Positions 40,301 to 48,705 of a stretch of DNA of 64,000 nucleotides are shown one piece after another. The stretch's first letter is position 1, and each line of letters starts with the position of its first letter. Source of the DNA: Cladocopium goreaui (lineage: Eukaryota > Sar > Dinophyceae > Suessiales > Symbiodiniaceae). The notes under the pieces are model-generated. The model searched no databases, was not told the origin of the DNA, and worked only from the letters and a program-made list of their open reading frames with translations. The position numbers and the translations under genes are program-made. Where the stretch lies: the NCBI GenBank assembly GCA_947184155.2, contig CAMXCT020006759.1:156001-220000 (forward strand). The letters run 5' to 3'.

Positions 40301-40807
40301 TTCAATATATATATATACATAACATATATATATATACTTACAGTACTTACATATGTAATTATATATAATATATGTATGATAAACATTGATAAACCACTCA
40401 TAGCAACCCAGTCATAGATTCGGCATTTTTCTGCGCAGGTCCGTGCCTTCGCCTGGGCTTCCTGGCGACCGAAGGCTTTGAAGTCCATGCCGTACAAGCA
40501 GTATCCCTGGGGCGGGGTGCGGTCCGGCACCTTTCCCTCAGACTTGGTTACTATGGTTACTATGGTTACTATGGTTGTTCCAGCTATGAAGTTGTGAAAG
40601 GTGGTGAAATCTCAGGTTGAGAATTGTGGTCCAAGTATGGTCCTATTCATTGTTCCAGGTGTGTTGTTGATCTAGAAAAATTATCACTTGGGTGAAATGT
40701 CCATGATTTTGCTATTCAAACATCAAATAACACCCTGAGCCATGTCCACTACCCCTCCGCCTGGTACTTGAAGCAGTGACCATAGAGGTAGACCTCAGAC
40801 CATGGTT
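28270..40807 (-). CDS. Exon cluster 2: unrecognised protein(s), membrane-like and Cys-containing parts
   Basis: About 27 minus-strand exons, mostly 30-125 nt, many joining in phase (for example 33116-33218 to 32862-32975, 31385-31438 to 31256-31346 to 30894-30991, and 39134-39247 to 39011-39041 to 38839-38926 to 38585-38701). Hydrophobic exons at 34927-35079 and 36917-37032 suggest a membrane protein. Exons at 40408-40530 and 40753-40807 share a YxLYGxxFK core and Cys residues, as in PAN/apple-like repeats. I do not recognise the protein, and the cluster may be two or three genes: an ATG in good context at 38311-38313 and an in-frame TAG at 34927-34929 are possible gene ends. No codon or strand sign of foreign origin was seen. 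Confidence 0.55.
28346..28449. mobile_element. Family-2 element in an intron
   Basis: Left TGCCCTGTGGTAAACAAACA, right ATGTTAGTTTACCAGAGGGT; inner inverted words GAAAATGGCC and GGTGATTTTCC. About 104 bp, between exons 28270-28310 and 28859-28953. Confidence 0.85.
28859..28953 (-). CDS. Exon, cluster 2
   Basis: Very strong acceptor CTTTTTTTGTTCAG, donor A|GTTACT. Thirty-one codons: IVLDPIPMIGFPWKTFQCLS, then TPADLLLSHCC. Confidence 0.82.
29181..29270 (-). CDS. Exon, cluster 2
   Basis: Acceptor TCCAGTTTCAG, donor GAA|GTGATG. Thirty codons: ALSVALKVTVVGAVGGHCDR, then EACRWRFMGE. Confidence 0.75.
29375..29432 (-). CDS. Exon, cluster 2
   Basis: Acceptor GGATTGAAACAG, donor GG|GTTCCA. Reads SGLEMTSLFGRIRISLRF. 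Does not join the next exon in phase, so one exon is probably missing. Confidence 0.58.
29480..29975. repeat. AT-rich ATATAATAT satellite
   Basis: (CA)n, then TA runs, then long ATATAATAT repeats with AATATATGA interruptions. Long Tyr/Ile frames are artefacts. Confidence 0.95.
30309..30353 (-). CDS. Candidate exon, cluster 2
   Basis: Acceptor CAGCCAAG, donor CAG|GTTTGA. Reads LMKGREDSGPSRCIQ, phase 0 as required. The plus strand is also open (QQICVQTWMQRLGPESSL) but lacks a donor, so the strand is not certain. Confidence 0.5.
30600..30840. repeat. AT-rich TATCA-word region
   Basis: Irregular repeats of ATATCA and ATCAATATA; no unit length. Confidence 0.7.
30894..30991 (-). CDS. Exon, cluster 2
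   Basis: Acceptor TATTTCTCAG, donor GCG|GTATTT. Thirty-two codons including QELGIEEALASQIDGWISRF; enters with two bases that complete the glycine left by exon 31256-31346. Confidence 0.87.
31153..31264. mobile_element. Family-2 introner with donor in its terminus
   Basis: Ends TACCCTCCAGTAATCAAAGC and GCCATGTTTGATTACCAGAG. On the minus strand the terminus CTCTG|GTAATC is the 5' splice site of the intron between exons 31256-31346 and 30894-30991. Confidence 0.8.
31256..31346 (-). CDS. Exon ending in a family-2 terminus
   Basis: Acceptor CACAACACTTGCAG, donor G|GTAATC. Thirty codons: AYPRNCGFFTPRTGQTLFHL, then FDKWSSNLAS. Phase 0 entry from 31385-31438 and phase 1 exit into 30894-30991 both fit. 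The last coding bases belong to the element end. Confidence 0.85.
31385..31438 (-). CDS. Exon, cluster 2
   Basis: Acceptor ACACTTTGCAG, donor TTT|GTAAGC, both near consensus. Eighteen codons: ETHVFDVKSHGFIEDFPF. Confidence 0.87.
31810..31887 (-). CDS. Exon, cluster 2
   Basis: Acceptor GGGATTGAG, donor CCA|GTTCCC. Reads RILRQILLSEAFFSGVSIAD, then ASYSCP, phase 0 both ends. The frame stays open further, so the donor is the best of several. Confidence 0.7.
32016..32079 (-). CDS. Exon, cluster 2
   Basis: Acceptor TTTCATCCCAG, donor TAT|GTAAAC. The frame that fits both neighbours reads QPKSARQSSNPGFQSPSQDC. Another open frame reads CEAIQQSRLSKSLTRLL. Confidence 0.57.
32229..32293 (-). CDS. Exon, cluster 2
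   Basis: Acceptor AATCGAATCCAG, donor TC|GTAACT. Reads YGCGVNIKRQAQKNLMEFGS. Confidence 0.75.
32505..32540 (-). CDS. Candidate exon, cluster 2
   Basis: Acceptor CTGGTTCCAAG, donor GTT|GTACCT. Twelve codons, ENGLLRFVTLAV, phase 0 both ends as neighbours require. Confidence 0.55.
32676..32704 (-). CDS. Candidate micro-exon, cluster 2
   Basis: Acceptor CCCCTTGCGTAG, donor TTG|GTAACT. Reads KAAPISQGL; phase 1 to 0 fits both sides. Confidence 0.45.
32862..32975 (-). CDS. Exon, cluster 2
   Basis: The acceptor CCCCATTTCAG is the end of a family-1 element; donor G|GTATAG. Thirty-seven codons: WALTPNFLADCNQLRRIYLL, then SLGRLKTNGSLAEIFSA. Two leading bases complete the codon from 33116-33218. Confidence 0.9.
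32976..33115. mobile_element. Family-1 introner that is the whole 140-nt intron
   Basis: Minus strand: starts GTTTGCTGAAAAACATC and ends GGGGTACCCCCATTTCAG. An inner arm, AAAATGGGGGGGTACCCC, pairs with the terminal GGGGTACCCCCATTT. Both splice sites lie in the element's own ends, and the flanking exons join in frame. Confidence 0.88.
33116..33218 (-). CDS. Exon, cluster 2
   Basis: Acceptor CATCCATGTTAG, donor G|GTTTGC. Thirty-four codons: VPQMAV, then VSIASAEGRDVMVYGASRMK and ANVMRGNW. One of the best exons of the window. Confidence 0.9.
33354..33439 (-). CDS. Exon, cluster 2
   Basis: Acceptor GTGGGCAGTAG, donor TG|GTAGGT. Reads APRETPTKRKSARQLNYFLN, then SFLDKASE. The KRKSARQL word looks like a histone H3 tail by chance; nothing else supports a histone. 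Confidence 0.68.
33459..33698 (-). CDS. Candidate long exon, cluster 2
   Basis: From acceptor CGGACCAAAG an open frame of about 79 codons runs to TAG at 33459-33461, including LEWEQIRIPQHIKHEERHFN. No good GT donor inside. It may be a true terminal exon or chance. Confidence 0.45.
   Translation of the reverse strand, partial: VLSRLCFPRKRTKRTMADFSHPNISLMERKQLCFSGPHAQNLSDSYALSQLEWEQIRIPQHIKHEERHFNTETTENFLG
34177..34281. mobile_element. Family-2 element, near-intact hairpin
   Basis: Left TACCATCTGGTTATTTAACC, right GGCTATGTTAAATAACCAGA then GGGTA. 105 bp, flanked by AT microsatellites on both sides. Confidence 0.88.
34356..34415 (-). CDS. Exon, cluster 2
   Basis: Strong acceptor CAGCTTTTTTTCAG, donor AAG|GTCGGA. 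Twenty codons: EYEGAAASPEMHLFATVLAK. Confidence 0.87.
34599..34690 (-). CDS. Exon, cluster 2
   Basis: Acceptor AAGCCTGGTCAG, donor GG|GTTTCC. Reads FAQREGRRRV, then LLAVIGLHHLQDSLEALRRR. Confidence 0.75.
34927..35079 (-). CDS. Exon coding two membrane segments
   Basis: Acceptor TTGAACCAGACCAG. Fifty-one codons, strongly G/C-ending: LGVLGWGLWIVGLGL, then LPALGWSFCIIAIAPGWPYA and YDLMHLGYKQAL with TAG at 34927-34929. Either the end of a multi-pass membrane protein, or an internal exon with a GC donor (CAG|GCGCTA) into exon 34599-34690, which would be in phase. Confidence 0.85.
   Translation of the reverse strand: MRLLGVLGWGLWIVGLGLPALGWSFCIIAIAPGWPYALYDLMHLGYKQAL
35130..36660. repeat. Diverged repeats rich in CTTTTTGTAG / CTACAAAA
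   Basis: The word TTTTTGTAG or its complement CTACAAAA recurs at least nine times. Two long diverged copies lie near 35640-35850 and 35930-36110, each with TTTTTGATCTTTTTGT-like, GCCTGTACC-like and ATCCGTT words in the same order. Open frames here (36277-36663 plus, 35729-36046 minus) lack coding codon bias. No exon recognised. Confidence 0.6.
36704..36812. mobile_element. Family-1 element
   Basis: Left TGTGGGGTTGTGTGAGGGGT, right TACCCTATCTTCAGACAAAC. Left end diverged. Confidence 0.65.
36917..37032 (-). CDS. Exon, cluster 2, hydrophobic
   Basis: Acceptor GGGGGTTGCAG, donor AG|GTGGGT. Thirty-eight codons with strong G/C third positions: VIICLLAGSS, then LAKLIFRYLQPVLSFLGERV. A second open frame (GEIDLPISAAGAVLLGRA) exists but has poor codon bias. 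Confidence 0.75.
37400..37520. repeat. (ATTC)n / (GTTC)n microsatellite
   Basis: Tetranucleotide ATTC, GTTC and AGTC repeats. Confidence 0.95.
38198..38321 (-). CDS. Exon, possibly a first coding exon
   Basis: Two frames compete. From ATG at 38311-38313 in a GCCATGG context: MARFFKKCFERICGSCAQIC, then GPVVARWK to donor AAA|GTTGAG (38230), which would join exon 36917-37032 in phase 0. Or, from acceptor TTTCACCAAG, NVLSVSAEVAPRFVGLWWRG onward to donor G|GTGATT. The locus is coding; frame and role are open. Confidence 0.62.
38404..38491 (-). CDS. Exon, cluster 2
   Basis: Acceptor TTTGGCATCAG, donor CAT|GTTTTG. Reads IWLDYLSRKLAFVKLHHSKP, then AMHIGGWSH. One leading base completes the glycine from 38585-38701. 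Confidence 0.67.
38585..38701 (-). CDS. Exon, cluster 2
   Basis: Acceptor GAACAACTAG, donor GG|GTTAGA. Thirty-eight codons: DDTDLVLL, then LGILAAPRMLIHRNTSHVRV and QFLHRALSFA. Confidence 0.85.
38839..38926 (-). CDS. Exon, cluster 2
   Basis: Acceptor CCCCACTGCCAG, consensus donor TC|GTGAGC. Reads IFLGLRAWREVEALDDRPGH, then CIERVERL. The 176- and 182-codon plus-strand frames over 38706-39262 are antisense to this and the next exons. Confidence 0.9.
39011..39041 (-). CDS. Exon, cluster 2
   Basis: Acceptor TTGTTGAGCAG, donor G|GTGACT. Reads KWPADFHTKF; phases fit both neighbours. Confidence 0.62.
39134..39247 (-). CDS. Exon, cluster 2
   Basis: Acceptor CACATTAAGAG lies right after hairpin 39255-39322; donor AGC|GTGGGA. 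Thirty-eight codons including RGTGATVTAEGAFEYPNAQS. Confidence 0.85.
39255..39322. mobile_element. Family-3 hairpin element in an intron
   Basis: TGTGGTAAACCCAATGATAA pairs with TTATGATTGGGTTTACCACA: 25-bp arms with one mismatch and an 18-base loop. It fills the space before exon 39134-39247, and its far end (GAT|GTGGTAAAC) is a plausible donor for a micro-exon reading FTKRSD at about 39323-39340. Confidence 0.75.
39566..39651 (-). CDS. Exon, cluster 2
   Basis: Acceptor TTCGTCACAGTAG, donor GAA|GTACTG. Reads MAEIWTYMEPFAGYSSILNL, then ILIQPTLE. Confidence 0.65.
40013..40120. mobile_element. Family-2 introner
   Basis: Left TACCCTCTGGTAAACATATA, right TATGTTTACCGGTACCC. On the minus strand its end CCG|GTAAAC is the donor of exon 40114-40157. 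Confidence 0.75.
40114..40157 (-). CDS. Exon ending in a family-2 terminus
   Basis: Acceptor CTATGGCCAG. Reads AAFLDSLAVGHAGY; donor CG|GTAAAC in the element. In the same frame just upstream the word ALYGQ resembles the YxLYG core of the next two exons. Confidence 0.52.
40222..40380. repeat. AT microsatellite
   Basis: TA runs with TACATA interruptions. Confidence 0.9.
40408..40530 (-). CDS. Exon with PAN/apple-like repeat core
   Basis: Acceptor GAGGGAAAG, donor TGG|GTTGCT. Forty-one codons, phase 0: GYCLYGMDFKAFGRQEAQAK, then ARTCAEKCRIYDW. The ALxTCAEKC-type motif after a YGxDF strand is what PAN/apple domains show; this is inference from a short piece. Confidence 0.85.
40537..40575. repeat. 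10-bp tandem repeat
   Basis: GGTTACTATG repeated about four times. Confidence 0.95.
40753..40807 (-). CDS. Exon with related repeat core
   Basis: Acceptor ACTCATTGAG next to a family-1 end; donor GG|GTAGTG. Reads PWSEVYLYGHCFKYQAE, sharing YLYGxxFK with exon 40408-40530. Confidence 0.7.
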
Positions 40808-40813
40808 CTCAAT

Positions 40814-40954
40814 GAGTTTGTCTGAAAATGGGGTACTTCGCCAAGAAAAAATGACATATTAACAAGGGGAAATGATGATTAACTGATTAACCATGATTAA
40901 CCAGTGAATTTAGGGCTACCCTACGAGTAGTTTCCGATTTTTCTGACAAACCCG
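40814..40954. mobile_element. Family-1 introner
   Basis: Left GAGTTTGTCTGAAAATGGGG, right CCGATTTTTCTGACAAACCC. Its minus-strand 3' end, CAGACAAACTCATTGAG, is the acceptor of exon 40753-40807. Confidence 0.8.
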
Positions 40955-41424
40955 CAAAAAATAGTTGATATCCGCTGTATGTGTGACCCCAATAAGGCAG
41001 GACCCACCAGAAAACCCCATGGGTTTGTATGAAAACACGCTGTATCCTTATTTATATCCTGAAATCCCATGGATTGTTATGTTTCCATCAAAATAGCCAG
41101 TAATGGGTAGAAAGCTATCAATAAGCCCTTGATCAATCCGCATGTGTCGGCTGCAGCACTCTGAGAGAGTGGCATAGGTCTGCTCTCGCTGATTTGGCAC
41201 ATTGACCTGTTGTGGTTTAGAAGGATAAAGACTTTCTTGTCAAAGCGGTAAAATCATCATAGTTTAACTGTAGCCAAAATTCTTCAGTCGTTTTCAGCTA
41301 GGATGTTTTGGTTCCCTGGTCCCATAATGTCCCATATAGGAACTCTGCCACATCCCAAGCATCGGACAAGCACTTTCTCCCGAAAGATTGCATTTGGCCG
41401 GCGCGGTTGGAAGGTTACAGTGAC

Positions 41425-41496
41425 CTCGCTACGACGTCTGGTCCACGGGCCGTCCACGGGTCAACAAAGTTGGGAGCGCAAATGGTATGGGATATC
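41425..41496 (-). CDS. Exon near the 3' end of the axonemal gene
   Basis: Acceptor CCAATCTTGAG, donor AG|GTCACT. Reads ISHTICAPNFVDPWTARGPD then VVA. An alternative frame reads YPIPFALPTLLTRGRPVDQ. Membership in this gene is assumed from position. Confidence 0.58.
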
Positions 41497-44400
41497 CTCA
41501 AGATTGGATGGTTTTCAGATCCAAAACATCAAGCGTTTTCGGATCCCTTCGTATCTCATTGGTTGAGCCATCCCCATTTTGCCCTTCTAGCGGATCTGCA
41601 GCAAAGGCGCATTGAGAGAGCTGTTGGCCTCAGTGGATAAAGCCAGGGTGATGGGGTTTTAACTTACACCACAATGGGTGTCTAAAAATGGGTCACAGTA
41701 TACCCCATAAATCCCATGGCTTATCAGGCTTATCAGGCTTATCATATTTGTTTGCGAAATGGTGGGCTGGTTCATCTTGGTTGTGAAACGGCGGTAGTAA
41801 AAACACTATGGGACAAAGTGGGAAACTTACGATGAACAACTGCCATGCACCTATCAATGAATAGCACCTCTATGTCATAAATCTATCCATTGAAACCACA
41901 CACAAAACAATCCTTGCAGTGATTTTGTTACAGGAGAAATCCCTCGTCATTCGCAAAAAGCCATGCTTTCCCAGCTCAGCGTCCGCCACGGTGGCGCTAT
42001 TTGGCGTCAGGGTGAAGGGTGGTGGCCCACGATCACCACGGATCACCGTCCTCGGCGACAAGTTTACCATCCCCACTAGGGATGGATGGTATCAACCATC
42101 AAATGGGAGGTTCCTATTATGTTCACCACATTAAAAAGAAAAAACACGTTCAAAAAACGATGAATAGTAAGAATACATGGATGATTATGAAAGTATAAAA
42201 TCCTCATTACAACTTCTGACTTCGAAATCCAAGGTGTCTGAAAATGGGGAAACATGATCATGCAACCAGACCAAATTTGGGTGGTACCCCATAACCTGAT
42301 TGGGAAATCCCCTTGTTCAGAAGTTGAATGGAAAATCTGCAGCTGGAATTTCCAAGAATTTCATGGGGAAAGCCAGATGTGTCCTGTAATTGTCTCCCTT
42401 AAATCTAGCCATTGAGCTTCAGATCCTTCTGGTTGCTTTCTTTCACATTCACTGTGCAAATGGATGACCCGGCACTCCTTCCCAACTACTGATTTGAGCA
42501 GTCCAATTCACCCTCTGTCATCCCTTTCTGTTGAGAATGGGTTCCTAATGTCCAATAAAGCACTTGGTATCACCGCGTAGCCACACTACTCGCTAGCAGC
42601 CGCTAGCATCAACCACCGGTCGAGTGGGGATCGCCAAGGATCTCAAGTTTGTAAACCAGCTCAAAGGGGCTCTCATTTTTGATGACCAGCTGATTTGTGG
42701 TGTAGTCCTGCAAAAAAATTCACCGGCTGCGCGATTGCTCCAGGTTACCGGCCTGATTCTCCGAGGGATGTGGCTCCTTTGCTTCCTTGTTGTACACCAC
42801 AGATCCCATGTGGATGACACCATCCTGACACAGAACCAGTCAGGCTTTGCAGAGACTTCTGCGGGTGATTTTTTGATATGTGGCATTCCGCTGATATACA
42901 AAAGCATATAGATATGAATGTATTTATACGAACATATCGAGAGATTGGTATACAGTATCTATGTCAATCTATGTCAATCTATGTCAATCTGCAATGGCTT
43001 GGTGATGCAAAAAAAAAAGCGATACCCCCTGGCCTCCGGTTCGATCTTCAGTACCGGACAAACGCCTTTCCCTCTCAGAGGCACCTTCCAAGCCCGTAGG
43101 CCCCGCTTTGAAAAATGCCCCAGAAATCCAATGGTTAATCAACACTTTTCCTCTTCAAAACGGCCAGATCCTTTCGTCAGATCAGAGAAAACTACCATGG
43201 AAGCTGGAAAAAAAAACAGGGATGCTTCAGAGGAAAAAACACATATATGATCATATGTATATATATATAATTATATACATATAATATATATAATTATATA
43301 ATATATATATACATGCATAATGCTGGATATCGCACTTCCAAGTTTGGACCAACAAAAACTATCAAAAGTCTAAAAATGCCATGAGATTGCGGCACTTCCA
43401 ACTTTCCGGTGCCTGAACCCGCGTCTTGTCCGTCCGAAGACTCAGGCTGCACTGGTAGATCTGGACCAGCTGAGGCTTGAATTCAATCATGAACCTGGGG
43501 GTCCGATGCCGAAACCACAGCTGATTCATGCAAGAAGCTGTGTTCAAAGAAATGCATGTATGTATGTACATAGAATTAATACAGAGATCACAATAATCAT
43601 CATAATCATAACGATCATCAGAATCACAATGATGATAATAGTAATAGTACCAATAGCAATAGTAATAATAATAGTCTGAAGCAAAAGCAAGTAACAAGTA
43701 AGTATTAATCAATAAAGAACGACAGAAATACTCATCATGCGTGCACCTAATCCTCAATCATGAGGGTGAAGGGCCTGTTTGGGGGCTATCATCCCAGCTG
43801 ACGCAAAAAGAAGACTAGCCTCTTGCAACCTAACCTTCATCACTTAAAACATATTCACCTAGTAGTGTACAGAATGCTCTGTCCATCATCCTGCTTGGTC
43901 ACTAGGGATTCAGAGTTTATGGATGATAATCCCTAATATATTAGATAGTATAGCCAGTATAAGCATGTATAACCCACCTACAATCATCACTCAACCTGGG
44001 ATTAGCAGCCACTTCTCACTTGTGGTACGCAGAAACTCCAAACCATAGAGATGTCACGAACGTTCCATGATCAGGCAATGTTCCAAGCTGTATTGGCCCC
44101 TTGCAGATGCAGAATGCTGCTTGGATGTGCCCAGTTGGTATTTGGTTCTGGACCACGCTTATAACCTGGTTATATGTACTGTATTATGTATACTTGCATT
44201 ATACATTATGATACACATACATACATATGTACAGTGGGATATGCCCATGATATATGGTTGAGTCATCAATGTTCGGGTGTCCAAAACCCCACTATTACCA
44301 TTTTGCTGGGGAATTTCATGATCAACCATGAAATGTTGTAGCTTTCCCATTATATTCAAAGAAACCCCTTCATTCACCACGAACTAGCTGGGCTGAGTTT

Positions 44401-47400
44401 TTCTTAATGTTTATTACTCGCATAACTTCTGGAAAAAAAAATATACAAAAAAAATGCTGGCAAAGCTATATAAGAGTTGTGGAGTATAGAGTCAGGACAA
44501 TTATAACCTCTGATAAATGAGTTATACAGTATTTTAAGAACACCCTGTTACGAAGAAATTACGAACGGTGTCGAACATCGCCGAAATCCAAGAGACCAAA
44601 AAAACGAAGAGTCGCATTGATTACTAGCTTGGTTTGACTAACCATTACTTACATGTTATTATCATATATCAACCAGTGATCAACATGAATCAACATCCTC
44701 ATATATATATATATATACACATGCGTATACAGTACATATATATATATATGTATACATATACATATATAATATGTATATACATAAGGATGAATTAGAATGA
44801 TTCACTAACCTGAAATAAGAACATGTTGGGATAGTTACCCCTACTGATCATCACTCCGGTGACGTCCCACTGAGGTTAATTATTTATGATCTATGCAGAT
44901 TTATTCATAAAAAAACACAGAAACATTGGATTTGCCTGAAAATAGAGTACCCCATTCCATCCACTGGTTGATCATCATTTTCCTGTCGACCATAACTGTG
45001 GGGGTTTTCTACTCCGTTTTCAGACACAGGCCTTTGCTGTCTGAAGCTGCTGCTTGGGCACTGGAAGGCTCGATCTCCCACGGTGCGAGGGGCATTCAGA
45101 ACGGCAAAGCACTGATTTTCAGGAAGAGCCTCCATGTGAAGCTCCTGTCAGATGCGTCATGTGGCTGGGATCGACTTTGGTCGGAAAATGGATGAGGGTA
45201 ATGCTGCCATGGATCGATTTTGGTCTGGGGAGAATAATGGAAAATCTCAAAATGAAACACATACAGTTTCCATGTCTTTCCCTGAAGAAACAATCGAGCA
45301 ACTTATGCCTTTTGTTGCCCCAAGAACGGGACCGTTTACCCCAAATGTGTCGGTTGAAGGGACTGAAGTGTTGACCGGCACATTCATCCATCGCATTAGG
45401 CAGAATGTCCACAAATCTATGACCTGACCAAAGGATACCAAAGGCTTCTAGTGGAGATTCAAATGTTCGTCTTTCAGCTTTTCAGCATTTGAGGATCATC
45501 ATGTGAGGATAATCATTTTTGAATGAAAGACTAGCTAATCAAGCCATAACAAGTTAACAAGATTAACTATGCAAATTTTGATAAATCTTTCGTTCACTCC
45601 TGAGGATCATCCGGGGTGAGATTGGTGATCATCAAAGGCCTCGGACCACGAAACTGAACCATCGAGCAGATCTGACGTCGATCTGAGGGCCGTGACAAGA
45701 CATGACGTTGTCCCGCCGTGATGTCGCCAAAGTCCAGCTTCGGTGGAGACAGCGACAGAATGCTCGAAAGAACACCTCAGGATCAGAAAATCACGGAAAT
45801 GTGTGTGTGTGTGCGTGAAATTGATTGAAATCCTATCTAAAACAATGCAAATTACTCTTATATCTTTTTTGGGGGGTACTACATTTACACCATGTCCAAG
45901 CACTATTATTGCTTTGAAGCATTCATTTGGAAGATGATTAAACCACTAGATCATCCCTAGAGCTTCATGGCACGTGCTGGGTCCTAGTCCTAGGCCTAGC
46001 CATCAAAAAATGGAGAGCTGGAAAACATCCGGGTATGGGGCAAAATGATTGACGGCTGAAATTGGATAGTCCAGTGTAGTTTAATTTTGAACATGAGCAA
46101 TGTTATGGTTTCATTGCTGCTCCAGTTTTGACCCATAGCCGTCAAACAACAAGAGTCTGCCTCAGAATAAGGTATCCACAAATGTGATTAGTTGATCGGC
46201 ATTTTCTCCCAGAATTGCCAAACATTCGTTGGAAATAAACCATGAATTAGTCGGAAACAGCCAACAGTTCTATGAGTCCACGGCGCATGTGCTCACTCCG
46301 AGGTAGCACATCTGTTCCCGGCTCTCCCGCGCATTCCTCACGTTTACGTCAAGGCGTACAGGTTGGTTGCTTCCCAGTTCACGGGTCACAGCTTGGTGGT
46401 CCATGACTGGAAGGACAACTAAAAGGTGACAATCAAAATCCCGAAGAAACAAATGTCACTAGAATTTAGCAATACCGCATCAGATTTTTGGGTAATGTCA
46501 ACCCTAGATTAATCCATCCTTGAACTGCCTATATAATTAGCTACGGACCCTCAAAAGTGATAAATTACACTCCGGTAATCAAACATGGCATTTAGAAATC
46601 TGCTATAAATGGAGACATTGACATTGATGGGAAAATCATCTATCAATGGTGGATTTCCGTTGCCATGTTTGATTACCAGAGGGTACTTAAATTTAGATTC
46701 TGCCACATAGAATCGATCAGATATGGTACCCCATCTTAATAAACCCTTAAGATCACTGATCCCGGCTTGCCATCATCATCATCACCTAATTGTTCAGCAG
46801 CTGAAATTTCTGGGCCAAACCTCATTCAAGGCCAAATCATGTTATAATGATTGCCAATCTTGAGGCCCTTTTGTCGAAATTACTAACACTATCTAACACT
46901 TATTAACCATCATTTCAGAGGGGTTTGTTATGTTTGTTGTGAGGTAGCAATGTTTTGCATCTGGCTATCTTGACCGAGGTGCTGTGGACGGAAATAGACA
47001 GGCAAGCGCCAAGAGCTATGTATCGTGCCCGCCTGCCCCGTCGTATGCAGCGTGGAATCGTTCGCTAGTCTTGGATACCAAAGAAAATCGGAGCAGTCAC
47101 GAAACAGGCTACCCCAAAATTCAGTGTTTTTATCATTGGTTTCCATTGTGAAAATTGCTGTTTTGTGGGTATAACATGGTATAACCCTTTGTCAGACACC
47201 CAAGAGTTGTTTTTGATACTTCTAGTGGGATATGGATGGATATGTTACTACATGATACTACATGTTCTATGTTTTCCATTGGCAAGAACATAAGTCAGGA
47301 ACCTACCCAGCCAAGTTTTACTCAAATGGATGCGGAATGACATCAAGTTTTCGCATAGAGATAGACCAAACCAATAAATGAACATTATCCAACTGTACGG

Positions 47401-48611
47401 AATGTTTCCGAAGCCAAAAAACACCACAATCAAGGCCAATTTCCCAATCTAACCTGGCAATTTCCGGCAGTCCTCTGCTTCCCATCTCCGCCCACCATGC
47501 ATCCGGATATCTGTCAGCTGGTGCTGCCTGAGTACCGGCTGGTATCATCTCACTCCGGAGGGTGCAAATATCACGGTTCTTCCAGTATCCATTAAGACCG
47601 TACCATGTTGGTTGGAAGCAACACCGAATGAACAGTGAAGAGCTCTTGCCGTATAAGATTCATTTAAAAATAATAGCTCACTGAAGATCAAAAACACATC
47701 TTCTTTTCCACTTTGGCTTGCTTGGGATCCAACACTCACATAGCACATGGATGTAGGGGTTTGCTTGGAGGATCAACCCACTCATGTAGAAACAGGTTCA
47801 ATAACCCGGTTTAACAAGTCACCCGTTCTTGGGATTATCCCAGTTTATGCCATGGAACGATGGTGTGTATACCCTTCGTAAGGTACCCGATTCCTAGAAG
47901 GGGATTCCATGATGGATCCAGGTTGAGCACTACATCAGTCATTTTGGACTATTTCCGATTGGGCACTTACCTTCCTACCTTCATTCCAAACACAATCTGC
48001 CTGGGCTCAACTCATGTTCATCCTCTCGATCCCCCAGGCTTTCATCCCCGCTCTTTTTCGCCATAGCCACTTGTACTCCTCGTCATCCATTTGACCTTCC
48101 GCTTCATCTGCTTCCTCGGCTGCCTTGGTCAAACGAGTTCCCAGAGCTTGGGATGGGTTGATGTGGAAGAAATGAATGAAAAACTAGCGTGCCTGTAAGA
48201 ATTACGGATTGTTAAGGACCTCTTCAACTCGTGGATTTTGACACACGGCCGAATGCCATTGAAATGATTGAAATGCAAACTGAGCCTGAGATTTTTCAGC
48301 AAAGAAGCTGGTCTTATTTTTTTTTTATGGATCTTTGATTTCATAGTGACATATAGTGACCATTTTTGATATACAAAGTAACCTTTTGATTCCAATGATC
48401 TCCATCCAATTCCGATGCCAAAGATCTCCATCCGCAGCTTCAGCTTTCTCTTCCTTTGGACTCTTCAGCAGGTCCACGTACTCCTGGAGCCCAGGCTGCT
48501 GGTTGGTTGATCCCAAGGTGATGGAGTGATGGATCTCCCGATATTTTGGCTAGTATAATCACCTCCTAGAAGTACAATCACCAACAGGGGGTTCAACAGG
48601 AGAAGTGGAGA

Positions 48612-48645
<34 letters not shown>

Positions 48646-48658
48646 CATATATATATAC

Positions 48659-48705
<47 letters not shown>

